Notes under the pieces: model-generated | What the model was told of the DNA's origin: nothing | Database searches by the model: none | Seen by the model: the letters and a program-made list of their open reading frames with translations, nothing else | Assembly (NCBI GenBank): GCA_947176045.1 | Contig: CAMWPF010000041.1 | Location: 1-9,084, forward strand | From: an uncultured Treponema sp. | Lineage (GTDB): Bacteria > Spirochaetota > Spirochaetia > Treponematales > Treponemataceae | Reading direction: 5' to 3' | Length of the DNA: 9,084 nucleotides | Shown here: positions 1 to 5,442 of the stretch, piece after piece | Layout of the letters: the number at the start of each line of letters is the position of its first letter | Numbering within the stretch: the stretch's first letter is position 1 | Position numbers and translations under genes: made by a program

Positions 1-651
1 GACGTGGTGAATTTCTATGCAGCCGGGAGGCGCGGCATCCGCCCGCGCCGCGCTGCCGCCGCCTCGCGCCGAAAACGCGGACGCATCCCCCAAGGCGGAA
101 AACGCGTCCGTAAGCGCGTCCGCGCCGTACACCCGCATTCCGGGAACTTCCCGCGCCTCCTCCGCATTCGCGGCGGGAACGATGCACCGCATGATGCCGC
201 TGGCGGCGGCAGTTGAAGCGGCGGCATGGACGCCGCGGACAGGACGGATGTTCCCGGACAAATCAAGTTCGCCCATCACCAGCACGGGAACGTCCTGGCG
301 GCTTCCACCATCAGGACGTTCCGCCGCAGCAGGAGGCTCGCATCCGCCGCCATGTCCGTCCGAAGCGCCGCCGCCAGCCGCCTGCGCGCACAGCACGCCC
401 AGCGCAATCGGCAGGTCGAATCCGGCGCCCTCCTTGCGCACGTCCGCCGGCGAAAGGCTGATGAGGATCCGCTCCGGCGGGAACGCGAATCCAGAATTCC
501 TGACGGCGGCCTGCATACGTTCCCGCGACTCCTTGACTGCGCCGTCCGCAAGCCCGACGACGTCCACGGCGGGAATGCCGCGCCGCAAGTCAACTTCCAC
601 GGTTACCAGCGAACCTTCATATCCAAACGGTGAGAACGAATATATCTGCAT
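1..651 (-). CDS. comM: ComM/YifB family Mg-chelatase-like AAA+ ATPase, N-terminal part (runs off left edge)
   Basis: The first 217 residues of a YifB/ComM protein; the rest lies beyond position 1. Members have an N-terminal ChlI-type domain (Lon-protease-like fold), then an AAA+ ATPase. ComM of transformable bacteria is a helicase promoting branch migration during natural transformation, but many non-competent bacteria carry the family. Visible hallmarks are the opening MQIYSFSPFGYEG, VEVDLRRGIPAVDVVGL at about 18-32, VKESRERMQAAVRNSGF at about 39-55, ISLSPADVRKEGAGFDLPIA at about 64-83, and a MGELDLSG block near 127-134. The Walker motifs are not in the window. A Gly/Ala-rich stretch at about 92-120 and another at about 191-210 look longer than usual. 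The ATG at 651-649 is preceded by GGAGGAATC, a strong ribosome site. It lies 130 nt downstream of the PHP gene on the same strand, behind a likely terminator. Family assignment is confident; competence function is not shown. Confidence 0.93.
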   Translation of the reverse strand, partial: MQIYSFSPFGYEGSLVTVEVDLRRGIPAVDVVGLADGAVKESRERMQAAVRNSGFAFPPERILISLSPADVRKEGAGFDLPIALGVLCAQAAGGGASDGHGGGCEPPAAAERPDGGSRQDVPVLVMGELDLSGNIRPVRGVHAAASTAAASGIMRCIVPAANAEEAREVPGMRVYGADALTDAFSALGDASAFSARGGGSAARADAAPPGCIEIHHV

Positions 652-720
652 GATTCCTCCGCACTATGTAAATAGCGGAAGAACTGCAAAAACAGGAAGG
701 ATTTGAACGATTTTTTTGAG

Positions 721-767
721 AAAAACGGCGCTCCGGGCGGCTCCGCGCTCTATCAGGAGGCAGCGCC
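721..767 (-). terminator. Probable rho-independent terminator after the PHP-domain gene
   Basis: On the minus strand GGCGCT (767-762) can pair with AGCGCC (732-727), extended by a further CC/GG pair across a one-base bulge. The stem is followed directly by GTTTTT (726-721). The loop is long (about 25-29 nt) and could fold internally through CTCC/GGAG. It starts about 15 nt past the PHP stop codon, the expected place. The long loop keeps confidence moderate. Confidence 0.45.
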
Positions 768-781
768 TTCATGCAGCTCCG

Positions 782-1633
782 CTACTGCCGCCGTTCCAGC
801 GCGGGACGCAGCTCCTCGAACCAGAAGCGGCCGTCTATCTTCCTGCCGCCGCTCGTATGGCCCGGCCTTCTGTCGCGCCGGACTTCCTCGCCGTGGAAGT
901 CGCTTCCGGCAGTCACGAAAAGCCCCAGCGACCGGGCGATCCGTTCCAAATGCTCGCATTCGCCGACGCGCGCGCATGGATGCCACGCCTCAAGCCCCGC
1001 AAGCCCGCGCTCCGTAAAGTCCGCAAGCGCCGATTCAAGCTTCCCCCACGAAAGGTAGAGCGACAGCGGATGGGCGATGACGGGAAGCCCGCCCGACTCA
1101 TACACCGCCGCAACCGCATCGTCAAAATCAGCGCCCGCCCTGCCGACATAGCACGGACGCCCGCTGCCAAGGTACTTATCGAAGGCGGCCTGCCGCGTCC
1201 TGACGACCTTATGCCTTTCAAGCCACGCGGCGAAGTGCGGACGGCCGAGCACCTTCCCCGGAAATTCCCGCTGGACGTCCGCAAGGGAGACTGCGATTCC
1301 GGCGGCGCGCAGCCTTTCGGCGACCGCCTCGTTCCGCTCGTTCCGTTCCGCCTGCAGCGCCGCGATGATTTTTGCAAGCGACGGCGAAACCGTCCGCAAT
1401 CCAAGTCCGAGCAGATGGAATTCCCCCGTCGGAAACGAAATGTTCAGTTCAATCCCCGGCACAAAGACGACGCCCGCCCGCTCCGCCTCCGCCGCGGCCT
1501 CGGCAAGCCCGTCCGCCGTGTCGTGGTCGGTCAGCGCGAGGACGGAAATTCCTTTTTCCTGCGCCTTGCGGACTAAGGCAGCCGGAGCGTACTGTCCGTC
1601 GGAGGCTGTCGAATGGGTGTGCAAGTCAATCAT
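782..1633 (-). CDS. PHP-domain metal-dependent phosphoesterase (TrpH/YciV/RNase AM-like)
   Basis: A 283-residue PHP-domain protein of the COG0613 type. Characterised relatives remove phosphate from 3',5'-nucleoside bisphosphates or act as 5'-to-3' exonucleases maturing rRNA (RNase AM); which substrate applies here cannot be read from sequence. The metal-site motifs are complete: HTHS at 5-8, SDG at 11-13, TDHD at 35-38, GIE at 60-62, HLLG at 73-76, GRPHFA at 129-134, AHP at 186-188 and GSDFHG at 242-247. The length is normal for the family. No signal peptide or membrane segment is seen, so it should be cytoplasmic. A TTG at 1651 would add six residues (MCYDFS), but family members begin right at M-I-D-L-H-T-H, so the ATG at 1633 is chosen. 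That ATG has no Shine-Dalgarno and sits 6 nt after an extended -10, so the message may be leaderless. It diverges from tRNA-Thr. Confidence 0.92.
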   Translation of the reverse strand: MIDLHTHSTASDGQYAPAALVRKAQEKGISVLALTDHDTADGLAEAAAEAERAGVVFVPGIELNISFPTGEFHLLGLGLRTVSPSLAKIIAALQAERNERNEAVAERLRAAGIAVSLADVQREFPGKVLGRPHFAAWLERHKVVRTRQAAFDKYLGSGRPCYVGRAGADFDDAVAAVYESGGLPVIAHPLSLYLSWGKLESALADFTERGLAGLEAWHPCARVGECEHLERIARSLGLFVTAGSDFHGEEVRRDRRPGHTSGGRKIDGRFWFEELRPALERRQ

Positions 1634-1639
1634 GGAAAA

Positions 1640-1648
1640 ATCATAGCA
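1640..1648 (-). promoter_or_regulatory. Extended -10 promoter of the PHP gene, leaderless arrangement
   Basis: On the minus strand TGCTATGAT is an extended -10 (TGN plus TATGAT, five of six matches to TATAAT). Only TTTTCC separates it from the ATG at 1633, which puts the expected transcription start at or within a base of the start codon. The -35 at 17 nt spacing (CATACA) is weak, as is common with extended -10 promoters. Confidence 0.5.
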
Positions 1649-1667
1649 CAAAAACGGAAAAATGTAT

Positions 1668-1698
1668 GCGGCAGGCGGCGGCCGCTTCCGCCCGCCGC
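1668..1698. repeat. GC-rich imperfect inverted repeat between two divergent promoters
   Basis: GCGGC-A-GGCGG (1668-1678) is mirrored by CCGCC-C-GCCGC (1688-1698) around a 9-nt loop. This gives a 10-bp stem with one A/C mismatch. It lies between the PHP promoter (minus strand) and the tRNA-Thr promoter (plus strand). It could be an operator-like palindrome, an insulating hairpin or chance in GC-rich DNA. On the minus strand it is followed by T-rich sequence but with no gene needing termination there. Confidence 0.35.
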
Positions 1699-1708
1699 AA
1701 ATACGGTA

Positions 1709-1737
1709 TTGCCAAAAAAAATGATTTATGATATGGT
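1709..1737 (+). promoter_or_regulatory. Sigma-70 type promoter of tRNA-Thr
   Basis: TTGCCA at 1709-1714 (five of six to TTGACA) is followed after 17 nt by TATGGT at 1732-1737, which carries an extended TGA at 1729-1731. The predicted transcription start near 1744 gives a 5' leader of only a few bases before the tRNA at 1748. Overlapping alternatives TATGAT (1727) and TATATT (1737) have poorer spacing to this -35. Confidence 0.55.
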
Positions 1738-1747
1738 ATATTCACTT

Positions 1748-1820
1748 GCCAACTTAGCTCATCTGGTAGAGCAGCGCCCTCGTAACGCGCAGGTGTTCGG
1801 TTCAAGTCCGGAAGTTGGCT
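1748..1820 (+). tRNA. tRNA-Thr (anticodon CGT)
   Basis: A 73-nt cloverleaf. The acceptor stem GCCAACT/AGTTGGC is fully paired and followed by T as discriminator base. The D arm is GCTC/GAGC with loop ATCTGGTA. The anticodon loop is CTCGTAA, giving CGT, which reads the threonine codon ACG. The variable region is AGGTG. The T arm is TTCGG/CCGGA with loop TTCAAGT. No CCA is encoded (the next bases are GAA), so a CCA-adding enzyme is required. The anticodon stem GCGCC/CGCGC pairs at four positions, but the pair next to the loop (31-39) is C/C. It has its own promoter and a terminator starting 2 nt after the last base, so it is a single-gene unit. Confidence 0.95.
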
Positions 1821-1821
1821 G

Positions 1822-1850
1822 AAAGACCGCCGCAAGGCGGTCTTTTTATT
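1822..1850 (+). terminator. Rho-independent terminator of tRNA-Thr (possibly bidirectional)
   Basis: AAAGACCGCC (1822-1831) and GGCGGTCTTT (1836-1845) form a perfect 10-bp stem closed by a GCAA tetraloop, followed by TTATT. It begins 2 nt after the tRNA. In reverse the same hairpin could also stop transcripts from the VWA gene, which ends at 1983 on the minus strand. The 130 nt between this terminator and that stop codon hold nothing I can name. Confidence 0.9.
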
Positions 1851-1982
1851 TGCGCGGCGGCTTTACCGCGCCGACGCCCTGCGCCGCAAGTACAGAAGAA
1901 GCGCGGCGCGCTGCTTTTGGAACGGCTCGCAGACGCGGACTTCCGGCAGGACGGCGGAAAAAAACGGCGCACTCTATGCCGT

Positions 1983-3227
1983 TCACCGGCCGCGGCGGGA
2001 TTTTTCGTCAGGAACGATGATTGCGTCGATTGAAACGCCCTTTGCCTTTGCGGCGTCAAGGACGAACTGGCGCGTGTACGTTCCGCTGCCGCGGGGAACG
2101 GGATGCGGCTCGGCGTCTCCAATCAGGATGATCTTCTTCATTGCGCCGGCGCGCCAGTCCATAAATTCCACGCCAGCGTACAGCCCTTCGTACACCGCTT
2201 CGGGAATGTCGCCGCCTTCCTTTCCGCGGATGGTGAATCCGTTCATGTTCTTCTCGAACGCCGCAAGGTCGTCCGTGAAGCCGAACACCTTCACCGGGAG
2301 GTTCTTGTAGCGGAATGAATCTCCATAATCGCGGTACAGGACAAGCCCGATCTGGAACGAGCGGAGCGGCGAAAGCCCGTCCGCAAGCTGCCCGAACAGC
2401 CGCGCACGCACCGCGTCAATGTCGTCCTTCATGCTTCCGGTGGCATCCACCACGAAGACCACATCTATGTCGGCTCCGGCGGGAAGCGCCCGGACAGACG
2501 CCATGATGTCCTCGACAATCGAACCGGGGCCTTTGGAATACACAAGCCTCTCCGACAGCTCCGAAAACGCGGCGCTTGCCGCAGGGCTGTAGTCGTCCGT
2601 CAAAACCGGCATGACGGCGGGCCCGTCATCAGCAGGAACGCCGTCCGGCGGCGCAGGCGGAACGGACGCAGGCGCGGCTTCTGCCGGAAGCTGCGCCAAA
2701 TCGAACATATACGGATTGTCGTAGAATTCGCCCGAATAATCGCCGTACTTTTTGGAGAACGCGCGGAGGTTCACGAACGTTCCGCGTCCGATGTCCGTCG
2801 TTCCGTTCCGGCTCCACGGATAGCCGAACTGCATCCTGCCTGGAATGTAGATATGGAACGCCTCGCCGAACTCCGCATCCGGCTCCGGCGTTGAATCGAT
2901 GAGGCTCCAGCGCGCGCCCGGAGAGTCGAGCGGCCGGCCGTCCAGAATTCTGACTTCATCTCCGTTTATCGGATTGTACTCCAGCGCGCGGTAGGCGTAG
3001 TTGTCTTCCTTTCCTTCAGGATCTTTTGTCGTCTCCGTCAGCAGAACCGATTCCAAGCCGTCCTTCTTGCGGATGTACAGATGGTAGCCTCCGGCGCCTT
3101 CAAATCCTCCGGCATTGTCGGGAACAAGGCGCACGTCCGCCGGTCGAATCAAAAGCGGCTGCTCCGCAGCAAGCGGAAGGGCGAGCAGAACCGCCGCGCA
3201 GCCGGCAAAAAAAGCTTTTTTTTCCAT
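1983..3227 (-). CDS. Secreted von Willebrand factor A (VWA) domain protein
   Basis: A 414-residue exported protein. It starts MEKK, followed by a hydrophobic stretch (5-19) ending P-L-A-A-E-Q, a plausible signal peptidase I site after residue 21; the one Cys lies inside the hydrophobic core, not in a lipobox. Residues 22-180 match nothing I recognise and are rich in charged and aromatic residues. An Ala/Pro-rich linker spans about 181-205. A VWA domain fills about 253-406: VVFVVDATGSM (256-266) supplies a MIDAS-like D261-x-T-G-S265, GGDIPEA at 338-344 is the second conserved block, and LIGDAEPH (368-375) the third. VWA domains bind partners through a metal ion; the partner here is unknown. 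Upstream starts at 3275 (ATG) or 3284 (TTG) are possible but would bury the signal peptide. There is no clear Shine-Dalgarno. It is divergent from the 3314 gene. The domain is certain, the role unknown. Confidence 0.85.
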   Translation of the reverse strand: MEKKAFFAGCAAVLLALPLAAEQPLLIRPADVRLVPDNAGGFEGAGGYHLYIRKKDGLESVLLTETTKDPEGKEDNYAYRALEYNPINGDEVRILDGRPLDSPGARWSLIDSTPEPDAEFGEAFHIYIPGRMQFGYPWSRNGTTDIGRGTFVNLRAFSKKYGDYSGEFYDNPYMFDLAQLPAEAAPASVPPAPPDGVPADDGPAVMPVLTDDYSPAASAAFSELSERLVYSKGPGSIVEDIMASVRALPAGADIDVVFVVDATGSMKDDIDAVRARLFGQLADGLSPLRSFQIGLVLYRDYGDSFRYKNLPVKVFGFTDDLAAFEKNMNGFTIRGKEGGDIPEAVYEGLYAGVEFMDWRAGAMKKIILIGDAEPHPVPRGSGTYTRQFVLDAAKAKGVSIDAIIVPDEKSRRGR

Positions 3228-3274
3228 ATTAAAAGTATCGGCAGAAAAACTCACAAGAAAAACGCGGATTTTCA

Positions 3275-3304
3275 TTGAAATCAATCGGATTTGTATAGTA
3301 TACT
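3275..3304 (+). promoter_or_regulatory. Promoter of the 3314-4408 gene, with a palindromic -10
   Basis: TTGAAA (3275-3280), an 18-nt spacer and TATACT (3299-3304) form a good sigma-70 type promoter. The ATG is at 3314, only 9 nt after the -10, so the leader would be 0-4 nt. The -10 lies in GTATAGTATAC, so the opposite strand also reads TATACT (3302-3297). That is suitable for divergent transcription into the VWA gene, although no -35 is evident for that direction. Confidence 0.55.
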
Positions 3305-3313
3305 TTTTGAATC

Positions 3314-4408
3314 ATGCATCGTTCTGAATTACCAGAAGAATCCGACTTCACGCAAGTAGACATCGGCCAGTTTTACGATGCGGAATCCGGCCATTCTGGC
3401 GCGGACGCGGAAGGCATCATCGCCCTCTCGTTCAACGAAAAGGCGCTGTATGAAGAACTGCTGTCCTGCGTCAAAAAACGTGATCCAAAACGAATTGAAA
3501 TTCTGGAGGCGCGGATGCGGGACTTGAACCAGCTCGCGGCGGACATCGCCCAGTTCCCGTCCCTGCTGGAGCGCCACGACTTGACCGGCGGCACGCGGAC
3601 GCCGAAGCTCCTCATCAATTCATTGGTGAAGCATCAGGAAAAAAGCGACTCCACGCTCCGCCTTCCGTCGAAGGCGAGCCTTGGGAAAGGCTACATCGTC
3701 GCGAAAATCCACACATTCTCCTCGATGGTCGCGCTCAGCCGCCGCGTCGACGCGCCTGAAGAACTGACGACGGCGCTGGAACTGGAAATGATTACGATGG
3801 TCTTCACGCTCATGGTGGAGGACGTCTACCTCAACCTCATCACCGACAAGGAGCAGCCGATGGAATTCCGCCAGCAATGGGCGTTCGCGCTGCTGCTGCT
3901 GTGGGAGCACCGAAACGACCAGACCATCGAATCGGTCGCGCCCGTCCTCCAGTCCATCTGGCTCGCCCGCAGGAAGCTCGCCCCGGCATTTGGAACGATG
4001 ATGGGAACGAGCGAGCTGCTTCTGATGTCCATTCAAATGGACAAGCTGTGGATCCAGTTCATCAAGCAGTACATGGGCGATTCCGGCGTCTCCCAGGCGA
4101 TGGAAGAATTCCTGTTCGGAATTTCCTACGAACAAATCCAGCAGCTCCGACGCGTTCTGAAAGAAAAGGGCATCCCCGCCATCGGACGCGACGAAGTTTC
4201 CGAATTCCTCGGCTCGCATGTCAAAACCGACGCAGGACTGGACTACAGGGACTTTTACTCAATGTACACCATCCGCCGCGACAACGCGCGCGCCCGCGAA
4301 CGCATGAAGCTGGACGGGCCGCACAAAACGCTGGAGGACTATTTCATCCAGTTCGTAACGGAGCAGGACAAGGAGAAGCAGCGCAATGACATCTTCGCAG
4401 AATCCTGA
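3314..4408 (+). CDS. Unrecognised 364-residue alpha-helical protein
   Basis: I do not recognise this family. The protein looks soluble and mainly helical, with no signal peptide and no convincing transmembrane segment; hydrophobic stretches at about 178-195 (EMITMVFTLMVEDVYLNL) and 206-213 are short and flanked by charges. The first 35 residues are acidic. A charged helical stretch at about 45-80 (many K, R, E) could be a coiled coil. Methionine- and leucine-rich helices follow at about 230-270, and a basic segment (about 320-335, RRDNARARERMK) precedes the acidic/basic C-terminus. Codon use matches its neighbours and the frame is open throughout, so it is a real gene. The start ATG has no Shine-Dalgarno and follows a -10 closely. 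Its last 23 bases overlap the XRE-cupin gene, so the two are translationally linked and may work together. No function is proposed. Confidence 0.85.
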   Translation: MHRSELPEESDFTQVDIGQFYDAESGHSGADAEGIIALSFNEKALYEELLSCVKKRDPKRIEILEARMRDLNQLAADIAQFPSLLERHDLTGGTRTPKLLINSLVKHQEKSDSTLRLPSKASLGKGYIVAKIHTFSSMVALSRRVDAPEELTTALELEMITMVFTLMVEDVYLNLITDKEQPMEFRQQWAFALLLLWEHRNDQTIESVAPVLQSIWLARRKLAPAFGTMMGTSELLLMSIQMDKLWIQFIKQYMGDSGVSQAMEEFLFGISYEQIQQLRRVLKEKGIPAIGRDEVSEFLGSHVKTDAGLDYRDFYSMYTIRRDNARARERMKLDGPHKTLEDYFIQFVTEQDKEKQRNDIFAES

Positions 4409-5018
4409 GCGCAATCCGGAAGCGGTTCCCGTAAAGCAGCGGCTCCAAATCCGCTTCGGCGAAAAGCTGCGCACTGTCCGCGAGAGCAAGGGCTACACGC
4501 TCAAAACGGTCGCAAAGGCCGCGGGCGTCAGCGAAAGCCTCGTCTCGCAGATTGAGCGCAACCACGTCTCTCCGGCGATCGACACGCTGCTCGCGCTCGC
4601 AGAAGTGCTGGACATCAATCTGGAATTCCTGTTTGAAGAATACCGCCGCGAACGCCCCGTCCATATCATCCGCGCCGGCGAGCGTCCGGCAATTCAGGAG
4701 GACGACGTTGTGTACGAACAGCTGGCGCGCCCGGAAGAATCCGACCGCGCAAACCTGCTTGAATCCTACGTCATCCGCATTCCTGCCGGCTCGCGCACCC
4801 ACCGCGGCTCCTACGGACATCTCGGCAGGGAATTCGGCGTCATCAGCCGCGGCTCGGCGCGCCTCAAATATGAAAGCAACGAATACATCCTGCATGAAGG
4901 CGACAGCGTCTCCTTTCCGGCAGGCTGTCCCCACATTCTGGAGAACATCGGAACCGTTCCGTTGGAAGCGATATGGGTCGTAACGCCGCCGCAGCGGTTC
5001 GTCGGACGCGGCCTGTAG
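4386..5018 (+). CDS. XRE-family transcriptional regulator with C-terminal cupin domain
   Basis: A 210-residue DNA-binding regulator of the common HTH-plus-cupin_2 design. The helix-turn-helix spans about 22-84: a first helix FGEKLRTVRESKG, then LKTVAKAAGVSESLVSQIERN (39-59) containing the turn and recognition helix, then the PAIDTLLALAEVLDI helix. The cupin barrel spans about 127-202, with G-S-R-T-H-R near 135-140, an EF-GVISRGSARL strand, HEGDSVSFPAGCPH (170-183) and a final IWVVTPPQRF. Such proteins usually sense a small metabolite through the cupin and repress or activate nearby genes; no ligand or operator can be read here. The length is normal for the family. The ATG overlaps the preceding gene by 23 nt and has AAGGAG at 4370-4375, 10 nt upstream. 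Whether it regulates the gat operon that follows is unknown. Confidence 0.9.
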   Translation: MTSSQNPERNPEAVPVKQRLQIRFGEKLRTVRESKGYTLKTVAKAAGVSESLVSQIERNHVSPAIDTLLALAEVLDINLEFLFEEYRRERPVHIIRAGERPAIQEDDVVYEQLARPEESDRANLLESYVIRIPAGSRTHRGSYGHLGREFGVISRGSARLKYESNEYILHEGDSVSFPAGCPHILENIGTVPLEAIWVVTPPQRFVGRGL

Positions 5019-5031
5019 TGCGGCCGCCGCA

Positions 5032-5060
5032 TTGAGCAAACGGCGCAAATCGGCTATACT
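5032..5060 (+). promoter_or_regulatory. Promoter of gatC, leaderless arrangement
   Basis: TTGAGC (5032-5037), a 17-nt spacer and TATACT (5055-5060) make a good sigma-70 type promoter. Only CCAACT separates the -10 from the ATG at 5067, so the predicted first transcribed base is the A of the start codon. No Shine-Dalgarno is present upstream of gatC. It lies in the 48-nt gap after the XRE-cupin stop and probably drives gatC-gatA-gatB and the permease. Confidence 0.65.
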
Positions 5061-5066
5061 CCAACT

Positions 5067-5375
5067 ATGAGTACGCACAAAAAAATCGATGCGGAGACCT
5101 TGGACAACCTTCTGTACCTTTCCAGGCTTTCTCCAGAAAGCACGAATCTTTCGATTCTGAAAAAGCAGGTGGATGAAATCGTCGGCTATTTTGAACTGCT
5201 CTCGAAGTACGACGACAGCGAGAATCCCTACGACGCCTACCCTTCCACCCAGGCGGAGCTGCTCCGCGACGACAGCGTCGTCCACGGACTGGACGTTCCC
5301 GACGTCAAGAACGTCTCCGAGCATTTCATGGACGGCTATTTCCAAGTTCCGAAAGTCCTCGGCGAAGGCGCCTGA
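5067..5375 (+). CDS. gatC: Asp-tRNA(Asn)/Glu-tRNA(Gln) amidotransferase subunit C
   Basis: A 102-residue GatC, the small subunit that wraps around and stabilises GatA and links it to GatB. The family pattern is clear: D-A-E-T-L-D-N-L-L-Y-L-S-R-L near the N-terminus (family: I-x-x-L-A-x-L-x-L), the helix ILKKQVDEIVGYFELL at about 30-45, N-P-Y-D-A-Y (family P-T-x-H), LRDD (family LRxD) at about 66-69 and the conserved tail GYFQVPKVL at about 90-98. The usual length is about 95. It is the first gene of the gat operon; gatA begins 67 nt after its stop codon. Translation appears leaderless. Confidence 0.95.
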   Translation: MSTHKKIDAETLDNLLYLSRLSPESTNLSILKKQVDEIVGYFELLSKYDDSENPYDAYPSTQAELLRDDSVVHGLDVPDVKNVSEHFMDGYFQVPKVLGEGA

Positions 5376-5383
5376 CCTTCCGG

Positions 5384-5420
5384 CAGAAACGCAGGCGTTC
5401 CGCCGTCCGGCGGATTTCTG
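5384..5420 (+). promoter_or_regulatory. Possible hairpin in the gatC-gatA spacer
   Basis: TCCGCC (5399-5404) and GGCGGA (5409-5414) form a 6-bp stem on a GTCC loop. It is enclosed by CAGAAA (5384-5389) pairing with TTTCTG (5415-5420), leaving a 9-nt bulge on one side. It sits between the gatC stop and the gatA ribosome site. No T-tract follows directly, so it is not an obvious terminator. It may affect processing or the relative output of gatA, or be incidental. Confidence 0.35.
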
Positions 5421-5442
5421 ACATTGTTTCCGGAGTTTTTTT

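Noticed and set aside
1802..2122. A minus-strand frame overlapping the VWA gene end and the tRNA terminator
   Set aside because: It crosses a strong terminator hairpin and the 3' end of the tRNA, and its translation is Arg/Ser/Ala-rich without motifs.
4344..5345. A 333-codon minus-strand open frame opposite the XRE-cupin gene and gatC
   Set aside because: It spans two real genes on the other strand and their promoter region, and its translation has no coherent domain.
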